A DNA stretch of 11,709 nucleotides from Clostridium sp. CAG:575 (GCA_000435535.1 FR884556.1:1-11709); one strand, 5' to 3'. Numbered from the stretch's first letter, positions 1-8,287 are shown. Numbers and translations: made by a program. Notes: generated from the letters alone by a model not told the origin.

Positions 1-63
1 ATTTCCTTCCATTTCAAATGTTGTTCCGTTTCTAAAATCTCCTGCTGAGTATACTCCTGCCAT
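1..63 (-). CDS. efp: Elongation factor P, N-terminal fragment cut by window edge
   Basis: Only the first 21 codons are present; the gene continues past the left edge. They read MAGVYSAGDFRNGTTFEMEG plus N, which matches the start of the elongation factor P N-terminal KOW-like domain (usual pattern: SAGDFR-G-TFE). EF-P rescues ribosomes stalled at polyproline stretches in the cytosol. The ATG (complement of 61-63) follows an AAAGGAGA ribosome binding site at 71-78. It lies 210 bases downstream of the M24 peptidase gene on the same strand, and the pepP-efp order is common in Bacillota. The long gap could hold its own promoter, but I see no convincing one. The modified-residue loop lies outside the window. 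Confidence 0.85.
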   Translation of the reverse strand, partial: MAGVYSAGDFRNGTTFEMEGN

Positions 64-273
64 ATTTATTTCTCCTTTCAAATTTATTTATTGCAAAATT
101 ATTTTTAAAATTATTTTTGTTCAATCTTTTTTGTTTATTTTAATTCTTTATTTACAATAAATATATATATCTTTTTATTGAGCTTTTATTATTTTACTAT
201 ATTTTTTGCCAAAAATCAATACTTTTGGCTTATTTAATAAAATGTGTTAACATATATTCTTTCCAAATAGATA
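64..273. other. Intergenic region between peptidase and efp
   Basis: This 210-base stretch is almost entirely A and T. It holds the efp ribosome binding site at 71-78 and one short inverted repeat, GCCAAAA (208-214) with TTTTGGC (223-229) around an 8-base loop. The hairpin has no clear run of T on either side, so I do not call it a terminator with confidence. No good -35/-10 pair was found on the minus strand. Confidence 0.4.
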
Positions 274-1332
274 CTAGATTATTATATAATCTTTATCTGA
301 TGTTGTTAAACTTATACATCCAAATTTTGTTATTTGCACAGTATCTTCTATTCTAACCCCAAATTTTCCTGGTATGTAAATACCTGGTTCATCTGTTACA
401 ACCATGTTTTCTCTTAGACTTGTATCATTTCTATAACCAATATATGGTGGTTCATGTATCTCTAATCCTACTCCATGACCTAAACTATGAATTAAATCAT
501 ATCCATTTAATTTAAAGTCATTTTCTACCATTTTTGTTATCTGTCTAGTACTTGTTCCATCTTTGTATTGGTCTATTGCAAATTTTTGATTACTTAAAAC
601 TAAATCATATACTGCTTTTATCTCTTCTGTTGGTTCTCCAACAAAAAATGTTCTTGTCATATCTGAACAATATCCATTTACTTTGCATCCCATATCTATT
701 GTTATTATATCTTTTTCTTGTATTTTTCTGTCTGTTGGAACTGCATGTGGTTTTGATGTATTTTCTCCTGACGCAACTATTGTATCAAATGATAATCCAT
801 CTGTTCTTTCTACATAATATTCTTCTATTTCCCTTGCTATTTGTTTTTCTGTCATTCCTGGTTTTATATATCCTAAAATATATTTAAAACAATTGTCTGT
901 TATGTTACATGCTTTTATAATATTGCTAATTTCTTCATCATCTTTTATCATTCTTTGTTTTTCTATTATATATTCAGTTTCAACAAAATTATTTATTTTA
1001 TATTTTCTTATATATTCTTTATAAGTAGCATATGAAATATAATGTTCTTCAAATCCTACATTTTCACAGAACATAAAGAAATTTTCATAATCATCCATTG
1101 ATACATCATTTATATCATATACTATAATTTCATCAAATAATGTCAAAATACTGTGAACATGCTCTATGTATCTTCCATCTGTTATATAAATATTTTCTTT
1201 TGGTGTTATTATTAATGTTCCTTCTGCATCTATATTTGTTAAATATTTAATATTTATTGGATTTGATAAAATCATTCCTTGCATATCTAAACTTGACATT
1301 TTATTTCTTAACCACTGTAATTTTGCGTTCAT
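274..1332 (-). CDS. Xaa-Pro aminopeptidase / proline dipeptidase, M24 family
   Basis: Cytosolic metallopeptidase that removes the N-terminal residue before proline or splits Xaa-Pro dipeptides. The 352-residue protein has the usual two domains: a creatinase-like N-terminal domain (about 1-120) and the pita-bread catalytic domain (about 130-345). All five expected metal ligands are visible: D213 (TIDMG), D224 (CSDMTR), H286 (GHGVGLEIHE), E315 (DEPGIY) and E329 (RIEDT). H196 in KPHAVP fits the substrate-binding histidine. I chose the ATG at 1332 over an in-frame GTG at 1341 because AGGGGAG (1341-1347) then sits 8 bases upstream. It is 62 bases downstream of the prepilin peptidase gene and probably co-transcribed with it. 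Sequence alone does not separate PepP from PepQ specificity; the length fits the short YqhT/PepQ-like proteins found next to efp. Confidence 0.92.
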   Translation of the reverse strand: MNAKLQWLRNKMSSLDMQGMILSNPINIKYLTNIDAEGTLIITPKENIYITDGRYIEHVHSILTLFDEIIVYDINDVSMDDYENFFMFCENVGFEEHYISYATYKEYIRKYKINNFVETEYIIEKQRMIKDDEEISNIIKACNITDNCFKYILGYIKPGMTEKQIAREIEEYYVERTDGLSFDTIVASGENTSKPHAVPTDRKIQEKDIITIDMGCKVNGYCSDMTRTFFVGEPTEEIKAVYDLVLSNQKFAIDQYKDGTSTRQITKMVENDFKLNGYDLIHSLGHGVGLEIHEPPYIGYRNDTSLRENMVVTDEPGIYIPGKFGVRIEDTVQITKFGCISLTTSDKDYIII

Positions 1333-1394
1333 TATAAACACTCCCCTAACTGTTATATGGATATCATTTTTAGTTTAACATATTTTTCTTATTT

Positions 1395-2147
1395 TTATCC
1401 TTTATATAATCCTACTGAAAAAATTACTAATAATGCGTGTTTTATTACTTCAAATGGTACAAATATACTTATAAAAGTTCCTAAAACAATGAATGGTCCA
1501 AATGGGATATATTCATCCATTTTTTTGATTTTTGTTACTAATAAAAGTATACTTAATATTGCTCCTATTAAAAATGATAAAAGTGTAATAACTATTATAT
1601 TTGATAATCCAAAATATAATCCTAGTGCTCCCATTAATTTTACATCACCAAATCCCATTGCCTCTTTACCATAAATTGCTCCACCAATTAGTGTTATTGC
1701 TAAAAATATTCCTCCACCTGCTAACATTCCAAATAACATATTTATGGTAATTGCTACATCTGACAATCCATATAAAAATGCTATAACTAATCCTATTTCA
1801 AACATTGTTAAATTTAATCTGTTTGGAATTATTTGTAATCTATAGTCTATTACAAATGCTGATAAAAGCATTGGTGTCAATATCATAAATTTTATTAAAT
1901 CCAAATTTGCAATAAATGTATTTTTTATTCCATATGTATATAATAATCCAACATAGATTGCTGATGTAATTAACATTAATATATAGTTTGGTCTAAATTC
2001 GGATAAATATTCTGGTACAATTTCTTTTGAGAATACTTTTTTGTAGTCTGGTAATCTTTTGTTCATCCAATCTACAAACATTCCTACAAAAAGTCCTAAT
2101 ATTGCTACAATTGCATAGTATGCTATATGTGTTTCATTAATATACAT
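1395..2147 (-). CDS. A24-family prepilin-type peptidase
   Basis: Polytopic aspartic protease of the type IV prepilin leader peptidase family, which cleaves (and in some members methylates) prepilin-like proteins at the inner face of the membrane. About seven hydrophobic segments span the 250 residues. The two catalytic aspartates are present: D101 in FVIDYRLQIIPN and D168 in the GFGD motif followed by VK. The N-terminal part keeps the RLP of the usual G-S-F-L-N...RLP region but has no CxxC pairs, so the zinc-binding methylase insert is absent or degenerate; a peptidase-only enzyme is likely. The ATG at 2147 is preferred over one at 2165 because GAGGAG (2158-2163) then lies 10 bases upstream. 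It overlaps the end of the YqeG gene by 11 bases, suggesting translational coupling. No pilin genes are in view. Confidence 0.85.
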   Translation of the reverse strand: MYINETHIAYYAIVAILGLFVGMFVDWMNKRLPDYKKVFSKEIVPEYLSEFRPNYILMLITSAIYVGLLYTYGIKNTFIANLDLIKFMILTPMLLSAFVIDYRLQIIPNRLNLTMFEIGLVIAFLYGLSDVAITINMLFGMLAGGGIFLAITLIGGAIYGKEAMGFGDVKLMGALGLYFGLSNIIVITLLSFLIGAILSILLLVTKIKKMDEYIPFGPFIVLGTFISIFVPFEVIKHALLVIFSVGLYKG

Positions 2148-2655
2148 TCTTATTTTTCTCCTCATTTGCTTTTATTTTGTTTTTAATTTTGTTTTCAATT
2201 GGTCTTTTCCATGCTGTATACCAATAATCCTTTTGATTATTTATTGGTTCTACTAAAATTGTAAACATATTGTTTCTATTTCCACCTAAAACATCTGTAA
2301 ATATTTGGTCTCCTACTACCCCAATATTTTCTGGATTTATTTTTAATTCTTTTTGTATAAATTTAAATCCTTTTTTTAATGGTTTAAGCGCAAAATGTTT
2401 ATATGGTATGTCTAATTTTTGAGCTATTGTTTCTACTTTTTTCTTATCATTTGTATTTGATAAAATATATAATTTTATTCCTTGTCCTTTCATCTGTTTT
2501 GCCCAAAATACTATGTCTTCTGATAAGTTTTTATTTATATCTATTAGTGTATTGTCTACATCTAATATTAATGCTTTTATTTTATTTTTTAATAATTGTT
2601 CTATTGTTATATCTTCTACTTTTTTTAAGTATAAATTTGGATATATTTTTTTCAT
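2137..2655 (-). CDS. yqeG: YqeG family HAD phosphatase
   Basis: Small cytosolic HAD superfamily (type IIIA) phosphohydrolase; the family is widespread in Bacillota and its substrate is not well established. All four HAD motifs are visible in the 172 residues: motif I LDVDNT (nucleophile D32, acid/base D34), motif II LSNT (S66), motif III K91 in LKP, and motif IV GDQIFTD (D116, D121). Length matches the family. The ATG at 2655 is preceded by an AGAAGGA site. This is the first gene after a strong minus-strand promoter (2692-2720) and its stop lies inside the following peptidase gene, so it heads an operon that continues toward efp. Confidence 0.9.
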   Translation of the reverse strand: MKKIYPNLYLKKVEDITIEQLLKNKIKALILDVDNTLIDINKNLSEDIVFWAKQMKGQGIKLYILSNTNDKKKVETIAQKLDIPYKHFALKPLKKGFKFIQKELKINPENIGVVGDQIFTDVLGGNRNNMFTILVEPINNQKDYWYTAWKRPIENKIKNKIKANEEKNKNVY

Positions 2656-2691
2656 CTTTTTCCTTCTCTTTCTTTAGTTTTTTACACAAAT

Positions 2692-2720
2692 ATATTATCA
2701 ATATGAGCTCTAATTGTCAA
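2692..2720 (-). promoter_or_regulatory. Sigma-A promoter for the yqeG operon
   Basis: On the minus strand, TTGACA (2715-2720) and TAATAT (2692-2697) are separated by 17 bases, a near-perfect vegetative promoter placed about 37 bases before the yqeG ATG. It is back to back with the endonuclease III promoter. Confidence 0.75.
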
Positions 2721-2782
2721 GAGAAAATCAGCAATTAGATAAGTATTCGTTTTTAGTTTTTTATATTATTATAATAATTTTA

Positions 2783-2811
2783 TTGCTTTTTATAATTTGG
2801 GCTTATATAAT
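2783..2811 (+). promoter_or_regulatory. Sigma-A promoter for endonuclease III
   Basis: TTGCTT (2783-2788) and TATAAT (2806-2811) are 17 bases apart. Transcription would start near 2818, which puts the upstream in-frame hydrophobic reading outside the message and supports the ATG at 2837. Confidence 0.6.
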
Positions 2812-2836
2812 ATATTTAAGTGAGGTGCTTCATTAT

Positions 2837-3484
2837 ATGAAAAAATTAAAAACAGACGAAATAATAAAGTTAATAGAAGATTTAAAACAAGCATATCCAG
2901 ATGCCACTTGTAGTCTTGATTTTAAAACACCATTTCAAATGGTAGTAGCAGTAATGCTTTCTGCTCAATGTACAGATGAAAGAGTTAATAAAACAACTCC
3001 TGCTCTTTTTGAAAGATGCAAAACTGTTCAAGATTTTGCAGATATTGATATTAAAGAATTAGAACAAATTATTTATCCTTGTGGATTTTATAAAAATAAA
3101 GCTAAAAATATTAAACTATGTGCAAAACAAGTTTTAGATAATTTTAATGGAAAAGTTCCTAATAATATGGAAGATTTGCAATCTTTAGCTGGTGTTGGGC
3201 GAAAGTCAGCAAATGTTGTAATGTTAGAGGCTTTTAATAATCCTCAGGGCATTGCAGTTGATACTCATGCCAAAAGGATTTCTAATTTAATTGGTCTTTC
3301 CGATGAATCTGATCCTGTTAAAATCGAACAAGATTTGCTTAAAATTTTTCCTAAAGAATCTTTAAAAGATATCAATCATTTATTTGTTTGGCATGGTAGA
3401 AATACTTGTATTGCTAGAAAGCCAAATTGTGAAAATTGTTGTGTGAAAAACTTTTGTAAACATTATAAAAAATCAAAAAATTAA
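2837..3484 (+). CDS. nth: Endonuclease III (DNA glycosylase/AP lyase)
   Basis: Base-excision-repair enzyme that removes oxidised pyrimidines and nicks abasic sites. The 215 residues match the normal family length. The helix-hairpin-helix is LAGVGRKSANVV (118-129) with catalytic lysine K123, followed by catalytic aspartate D142 in VDTHAKR. The C-terminal [4Fe-4S] ligands are complete: C191-x6-C198-x2-C201-x5-C207. I start at ATG 2837, with GAGGTG at 2822-2827 nine bases upstream. The frame stays open back to a TTG at 2714, which would add a hydrophobic stretch absent from the family; that part has no ribosome binding site and lies before the predicted transcription start. It is a single-gene unit ending in a strong terminator, convergent with the envelope cluster. 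Confidence 0.96.
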   Translation: MKKLKTDEIIKLIEDLKQAYPDATCSLDFKTPFQMVVAVMLSAQCTDERVNKTTPALFERCKTVQDFADIDIKELEQIIYPCGFYKNKAKNIKLCAKQVLDNFNGKVPNNMEDLQSLAGVGRKSANVVMLEAFNNPQGIAVDTHAKRISNLIGLSDESDPVKIEQDLLKIFPKESLKDINHLFVWHGRNTCIARKPNCENCCVKNFCKHYKKSKN

Positions 3485-3530
3485 AGACTATAGATTATAA
3501 TTTTATGATTATAATCTACAGTCTTTTTTA
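3483..3530. terminator. Bidirectional terminator between nth and acyltransferase unit
   Basis: An 18-base stem with one mismatch (3483-3500 with 3509-3526, loop TTTTATGA) is followed by TTTTTT on the plus strand. On the minus strand the stem is followed by TTTAATTTTTT, so it can end both convergent units. The stem overlaps the nth stop codon. Confidence 0.85.
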
Positions 3531-3592
3531 TGTAATTGTTACTAAGACAATATAAAAAAGTTAAGTTATCCAAATATATCTTTTTATATCTT

Positions 3593-4375
3593 TTACTCTT
3601 CTTTTTTTACATATTTAATTACTTCAATATTACTGTTTTGACTTCTTTCTACCATTTTTTTATATACTTTATCACGTAAATTTTGTTGTTTTTCTTTCAT
3701 CGTTTTACATTCATCATCTGGGAAAAATGGTCCATCAACATAAGTAACAATTCTAACTTTATCATTATTTTTTCCATAACTTTGATATGTATTAGTAACC
3801 GAAAATGTAGGCACATTCAATTGAACTGGATATTTAAATGATACAGTTTTAAATGGTCTTATCTTTGTGTAATATGGCCATATATGTGCTTCCGGAAAAA
3901 TTGTAACACTATTTCCATCCTTTATTCTTTTTTCGATTACCTCTAAAAAATTTTTCATAGCTTCTTTATTACTTGGAATTGGAATAGCTCCCAACATTTC
4001 TACTATATTACCCAAAAATTTCATTGATACATTTTCTGGGTTAACAATAAAAAAGTTCTTTTTAGGATAGTTTGTATTACTTGTTATAAATGTATCTGCA
4101 AAAATTTGAGTATGATTTCCGTAAATAAAATATCCTTGTTTTTTATATGTTTTTAATTTTTCTTTTCCTACATATTTAATTTTAAATTTTATTTTAGCAT
4201 ATAAAAATTTTATTGGCACACTTAAAACATTTTGCAAAAGGAATGCTATTGCATTCCAAATCACACTTTTATGAATATATTTATAATTTTCATCTATCTT
4301 TCTTGGTACTATTTTTGCTGTTGAAAATTCTTCATTCAATTCATCTTTATAATAAATTATCTCTTTTTGTTTCAT
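3593..4375 (-). CDS. PlsC-type lysophospholipid acyltransferase, variant active site
   Basis: Member of the glycerophosphate/lysophospholipid acyltransferase superfamily, membrane-associated enzymes that move an acyl chain onto a lysolipid. In the 260 residues, motif I reads GNHTQIFAD (H88 to D94), which is H-x5-D rather than the canonical H-x4-D. Motif III reads FPEAHIW (E162) in place of FPEGTR. A basic, hydrophobic N-terminal region (about 38-65) could bind the membrane face. It is the last gene of the leftward unit; its ATG overlaps the preceding acyltransferase stop as ATGA, so the two are translationally coupled. The relaxed motifs suggest a non-standard acceptor, perhaps a glycolipid made by the neighbouring glycosyltransferases; that is inference. 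Confidence 0.8.
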   Translation of the reverse strand: MKQKEIIYYKDELNEEFSTAKIVPRKIDENYKYIHKSVIWNAIAFLLQNVLSVPIKFLYAKIKFKIKYVGKEKLKTYKKQGYFIYGNHTQIFADTFITSNTNYPKKNFFIVNPENVSMKFLGNIVEMLGAIPIPSNKEAMKNFLEVIEKRIKDGNSVTIFPEAHIWPYYTKIRPFKTVSFKYPVQLNVPTFSVTNTYQSYGKNNDKVRIVTYVDGPFFPDDECKTMKEKQQNLRDKVYKKMVERSQNSNIEVIKYVKKEE

Positions 4376-5310
4376 TTATTAATAATTTCCTTTTCTGAAC
4401 TCTCATCACTTTTCTTTGTTGTATAAGCAAGTGGTATTCCATAAAAATTTTCATAAATATTTTTCCATATTTCAAAATTTTGATTTAACAATCTTTCTGT
4501 ATTTTGTTTTTCTGTTAAATTCTCATCTGGATAAATTGGCTCACTTATATTTACAATGTATTCTTGTACTGGAAATCCGTCTTCTCCAATAATATCACTA
4601 TCTTCCATTGTTATAAATATTGGTATTACTGGCACATTATTTCTTGATGCAAACTTAAATGCACCTGGTTTTAATGGCTTTGGTTTTCTATAATTCCACC
4701 ATAAACTTTGTTCTGGATAAATTAATATAAAATCCCCATTTTGTAATAATGTATCTACTGCTTTCATGAATTCAATCATTGTTCTTTTATTAGAACTTAA
4801 TGGTAGTGTATCACAATTTCTAAAGAAAAATCCGTATAATCCTGGAAAATTAGTATAATTTCCTTCTCTTATTACTTTATATAATTTTTTTTCTTCAATT
4901 TTTCCAGATATTCTAAATACTTTTTCTATAGTAAAACTATCAAATGGGTTAAAATGATTACATGTAACAATAGCCCCTGTTGTAACCTTGCTTAAATTTT
5001 CAATACCTCTTATTTCTTTTATTATCAATTTATTGTTTTTTAATAAATTATCTAAAAATCTTTCTCCAACTTTATTAGCAAAAACTCTTTTTATTTTACT
5101 TGTCATTTTTGTTCTTAGATAGTCTATATCCTCTGGTGTAAGAACTATTGTTGGTGGATCATCTTCTGCATCAACATCAAATTTTCCTTCTTCTTCTAGT
5201 TTCTCTATTTTTTTTAAAACATCAACTCTATATTGTGATTTTTCTATTACTTCTTCTTTATCTTTTTTGTCTTTATTTAATATATCTATCAACTTTCTTT
5301 GCGTTTTCAT
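4372..5310 (-). CDS. PlsC-type lysophospholipid/1-acylglycerol-phosphate acyltransferase
   Basis: Second member of the acyltransferase superfamily, 312 residues. Motif I is canonical, NHFNPFD (H119-x4-D124); LPLSS near 169-173 fits the acceptor-binding motif region, and motif III is YPEQSLWW (E200) in place of FPEGTR. A charged, lysine- and glutamate-rich segment of about 60 residues precedes the catalytic domain; this is longer than in simple PlsC enzymes and could be a partner-binding or coiled-coil extension. The start has GGGAAGG five bases upstream. It overlaps the following acyltransferase by ATGA. It lies 64 bases downstream of the second glycosyltransferase and is probably in the same transcript. 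The two acyltransferases differ enough in motifs that I expect different substrates. Confidence 0.83.
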   Translation of the reverse strand: MKTQRKLIDILNKDKKDKEEVIEKSQYRVDVLKKIEKLEEEGKFDVDAEDDPPTIVLTPEDIDYLRTKMTSKIKRVFANKVGERFLDNLLKNNKLIIKEIRGIENLSKVTTGAIVTCNHFNPFDSFTIEKVFRISGKIEEKKLYKVIREGNYTNFPGLYGFFFRNCDTLPLSSNKRTMIEFMKAVDTLLQNGDFILIYPEQSLWWNYRKPKPLKPGAFKFASRNNVPVIPIFITMEDSDIIGEDGFPVQEYIVNISEPIYPDENLTEKQNTERLLNQNFEIWKNIYENFYGIPLAYTTKKSDESSEKEIINK

Positions 5311-5374
5311 AAAGACCTTCCCTTTCTTGCATTAGTTATACTGCTTATGTATTAATATTTCTTATTATTATCAA

Positions 5375-6301
5375 CTATTTATTTTTTATTCTGTCATCTC
5401 CAACACAATCTGTTTCTTTTTGTGCTAATTCAATAAGCTTTGCACTATTAGCATCGTCCCTCTCTTTATCCGCTTCTGTATATTTTGAGCCAATTTCTTT
5501 TATTTGCTTATAAAACTCTGTTTTTTCTGCATATTTCCAAAAATATTCCTGATATAAAACATTGTCAAAATACCATGGTTTAGCCCCTAAGTTATAATGT
5601 ATAATTTTTATATCCCCATTTCTTTGTCCCATAATTGGCATTCTATTCCATGAAAAATCTAATAATTTAATTCTTCCTTTACATAATCTATTTAGATAAT
5701 CTTGGTCTTGAGCAACTTCAAATTTAATTTTTTCTAATAAATATACAAATTTTTCTTGAAATTTATATTTTCTTAGTTCCTTTAAATTCATTACAATAAC
5801 ACCTGCATTAAAGTAATTGTTATAATCTGCAACTCCAACTACTCTTTCAACATAATCTTGAAATATTTCTATATTTTGTACAACTCCATCTGGAACTCCA
5901 GCTAATAAATTATCACCTATATCTATACTATATAATTCAGCCATATCTGCCAAGACAATTGTATCACTATCAATATATATTGCTTTATCATATTGTGGAT
6001 ATAATTCTGGTATAAATAATCTATAATATGTTGTATTTGAAAAATAATTACGTGTATAAAGTTTTTCTTTTATTTCTTTTAATTGTTCATTTAAATCTAC
6101 AAATTCTATATTAATATTTTCACATTCATATTGTTTAATTTTTAACATATTTTCTTTTGATACATTTGTATATAATATTTTAATTGCATATCTATTTTCT
6201 TTTGATGAATTATCTATTAATGATTTTAAAGATACTCCTAAAAATGGTATATATCCATCATCTACTGCAAAAAATATTGGTACATCCTTCATTTCTTTCA
6301 T
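5375..6301 (-). CDS. Family 8 glycosyltransferase
   Basis: Retaining GT-A fold glycosyltransferase of CAZy family GT8, expected to transfer glucose or galactose from a UDP-sugar to a lipid or glycan at the inner membrane face. In 308 residues I see the nucleotide-binding start PIFFAVDDGY (8-17), the metal-binding DSD (D111, D113) in YIDSDTIV, the YFNAGVIVMN block (163-172), and the C-terminal H-x3-G-x-KPW block (H235, G239, K241), all GT8 hallmarks. The ATG at 6301 has AAGGAG about 10 bases upstream and overlaps the preceding gene's stop as ATGA; an alternative Met4 start is possible. The polar C-terminal tail (about 265-308) is beyond the catalytic core. Confidence 0.9.
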   Translation of the reverse strand: MKEMKDVPIFFAVDDGYIPFLGVSLKSLIDNSSKENRYAIKILYTNVSKENMLKIKQYECENINIEFVDLNEQLKEIKEKLYTRNYFSNTTYYRLFIPELYPQYDKAIYIDSDTIVLADMAELYSIDIGDNLLAGVPDGVVQNIEIFQDYVERVVGVADYNNYFNAGVIVMNLKELRKYKFQEKFVYLLEKIKFEVAQDQDYLNRLCKGRIKLLDFSWNRMPIMGQRNGDIKIIHYNLGAKPWYFDNVLYQEYFWKYAEKTEFYKQIKEIGSKYTEADKERDDANSAKLIELAQKETDCVGDDRIKNK

Positions 6302-7137
6302 TTTATTTTTTCTCCTTTTCTTTCTTCATATTTATTTTTCCATTTTATATATTCATTTAAATCATCATCAAATGCATGACATTTTAAAACATTGTGTACT
6401 TCATATATGTTCCATTGTTTATAATTTTCTGTATGAGGGTATGGTTTCCACAATAATCTTTTACAAAAATGACAAACTACTGTATCTTTTTTATTGAATT
6501 TTGATTGTTCATTGAATATTCTTGGTAATAAAAGTTTTTTTGTTGTTGCTCTATATATTGCATCCTGATCTGCAAATATCATTTTCTTTGTTTTTATTAA
6601 TTCTCTTGCTTTTTTTAATAATCCAGTTTCTTTTATTTTCTTCATATTTAATAATAACATTCCAGCATTTATATAATCTGGCCATATGAATATCGAACCA
6701 TATTTTTCCTTTACTGCTGCATATTCATATTCTGATACATCTATATTATATAGCTTAGTTATATCGTCTGCTATCATCATATCTATATCTAAATATAATA
6801 TTTTATCTGGTATACATGGAACTAAATCTGCTAACAACCTTAGTAATGTATATGGTGTACAATATGCATTTTCATTTTTACAATGTCCAAATTCTTCTTC
6901 ATATATTTTAGTAACATCAATTTTTATTACTTCATTATTTGGATTTTTTGTTTTTAATACTTCATTCAAAAATTCAATTTTTTCGTCACTTATGGCTGTA
7001 TATTCCGGCTTTATTCTTGTTAAATCCATTGTGAATATATAACATTTTATTGCTTCTGCAGTTTTATTTGTCATTGATATCAATTGTGTTAATGCTCCAT
7101 CAAAAACTTTTTCATTTCCACATAAAAGTATATTCAT
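6298..7137 (-). CDS. Family 8 glycosyltransferase, divergent
   Basis: A second GT8-type enzyme, 279 residues from the chosen start. The metal site is DID (D117, D119) in LYLDIDMM, followed by the YINAGMLLLNM block (155-165), both diagnostic. The C-terminal block is less typical: HFCKRLLWKPYPH (from H223) appears in place of H-x3-G-x-KPW and contains cysteines. I start at ATG 7137 because AAGGA (7146-7150) then lies 8 bases upstream; an ATG at 7146 has its purines directly against the start. It is translationally coupled by ATGA to the next GT8 gene. A TTGAAA-17-TATAAT promoter sits in the gap after the flippase-like gene. The two enzymes may act in series, adding successive sugars; donor and acceptor are not known. 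Confidence 0.85.
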   Translation of the reverse strand: MNILLCGNEKVFDGALTQLISMTNKTAEAIKCYIFTMDLTRIKPEYTAISDEKIEFLNEVLKTKNPNNEVIKIDVTKIYEEEFGHCKNENAYCTPYTLLRLLADLVPCIPDKILYLDIDMMIADDITKLYNIDVSEYEYAAVKEKYGSIFIWPDYINAGMLLLNMKKIKETGLLKKARELIKTKKMIFADQDAIYRATTKKLLLPRIFNEQSKFNKKDTVVCHFCKRLLWKPYPHTENYKQWNIYEVHNVLKCHAFDDDLNEYIKWKNKYEERKGEKIK

Positions 7138-7222
7138 AATCTCCATCCTTTTCTTAATGTGGTTAAAATTTATTAAATTTCTTTACTTTTTAAATTTTCC
7201 CCTATTTTCTTTTTTCTTTGAC

Positions 7223-7251
7223 ATTATATATTATTTTTATTCTTTTTTCAA
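7223..7251 (-). promoter_or_regulatory. Possible internal promoter before glycosyltransferases
   Basis: On the minus strand, TTGAAA (7246-7251, inside the end of the flippase-like gene) and TATAAT (7223-7228) are 17 bases apart. It could supply extra transcription to the glycosyltransferase and acyltransferase genes. AT-rich DNA makes chance matches common. Confidence 0.4.
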
Positions 7252-8253
7252 CTCTTTTGTCCTTAATGTACTAATTATTACAGAAATCATACTTATTATC
7301 ATTAATAAATAAAAATTTATTCCTCTATTTAGCATCATTGCAGAACTTATTAGAGTTTCAGGAAATACATTTTTAAATATTGCAATAAATCCACCTTCGC
7401 TTACTCCTACTGCACCTGGTGATGGTATTCCAGAAACCGTTCCAAATAAAACAGCTTGAAGTCCTACAATTTGCAAAATATTGTATTGATAAAATCCAAA
7501 AGAGCGATATACCCAATATGCTACACTATAATATATAAAAAACTGTACATAAGTAGTTAGTACTATTTTAAATATCATCTTTTTATTTTTCTTTATATAT
7601 ATTGCACTATCTTGATATTTCATCAATTCTTTTTTTAGTTTTTCTTCTTTTTCTTCTACATTTTTTAGTTTTAGTTTTTTCATTATTTTTATAACAAATT
7701 CTATTAATTTATCTAATATTTTTTTAGAAAAAATCGCAATTATTAGTAATGTTAATGCACTTAAATTTAATAATATTCCTACAAAAAATAGCCATCTAAG
7801 TCCAACACTTAGATTTTGAAATTGAAATATCATACTAAATAATGCAATTGATATTGTTACAATTTGCATACTACTTAAATTAATTAATAATGCTAATGTT
7901 GAATGTGCAACCGCAATGTTTTCTTTATACATATAATATATTTGCATCGGTTGCCCACCACTTGCTGCTGGTGTAATTCCACTAAAGAAAAAACCTATAA
8001 GTGCATATCTTATGGTATTCCATAATGTTGTTTTTTCCCCTAATATTTTTAATGTTCTTCTTATATTTATTGCTTCACAAATTACATATCCACACATACA
8101 TATAACTGCAATTGCTATATATTGTTTTTTAGTATTTGAAAAAATACTAAAAATTTCTGATACATCCTGGTCTTTTAATACAATATAAAAAGTTATTATT
8201 ATTAATAAAATAAATATTGTTAAATATCTTATTGTTTTCTTTATTTTATTCAT
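7237..8253 (-). CDS. LPG_synthase_TM / UPF0104 family flippase-like membrane protein
   Basis: Polytopic membrane protein of the family that includes the membrane domain of MprF (lysylphosphatidylglycerol synthase/flippase) and AglD-like proteins. The 338 residues show about eight hydrophobic segments and both family signatures: SGITPAASGGQP (91-102) and GIPSPGAVGVSEGG (275-288). A charged loop (about 195-226) splits the two halves. There is no cytosolic aminoacyl-transfer domain, so this is the stand-alone form often found beside glycosyltransferases and proposed to handle or flip lipids. It is the first gene after a good minus-strand promoter (8288-8316) and probably heads the glycolipid unit. 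The ribosome binding site is weak (TAGGA). The specific substrate cannot be read from sequence. Confidence 0.87.
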   Translation of the reverse strand: MNKIKKTIRYLTIFILLIIITFYIVLKDQDVSEIFSIFSNTKKQYIAIAVICMCGYVICEAINIRRTLKILGEKTTLWNTIRYALIGFFFSGITPAASGGQPMQIYYMYKENIAVAHSTLALLINLSSMQIVTISIALFSMIFQFQNLSVGLRWLFFVGILLNLSALTLLIIAIFSKKILDKLIEFVIKIMKKLKLKNVEEKEEKLKKELMKYQDSAIYIKKNKKMIFKIVLTTYVQFFIYYSVAYWVYRSFGFYQYNILQIVGLQAVLFGTVSGIPSPGAVGVSEGGFIAIFKNVFPETLISSAMMLNRGINFYLLMIISMISVIISTLRTKELKKE

Positions 8254-8287
8254 TTTTATTTCCTATCTTTTTTTATTTTCTTGATAT

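Noticed and set aside
208..229. Terminator after the M24 peptidase gene
   Set aside because: The 7-base stem has no proper T run on either strand, so read-through into efp cannot be excluded.
552..887. Plus-strand leucine-rich open frame, and similar ones at 1357, 2403, 4213 and 6686
   Set aside because: Low-complexity shadows opposite clear minus-strand genes with full catalytic motifs.
2714..2836. N-terminal extension of endonuclease III containing a hydrophobic helix
   Set aside because: The frame is open by chance in AT-rich DNA; it starts at a TTG without a ribosome site, lies before the predicted transcription start, and the family begins at the ATG at 2837.
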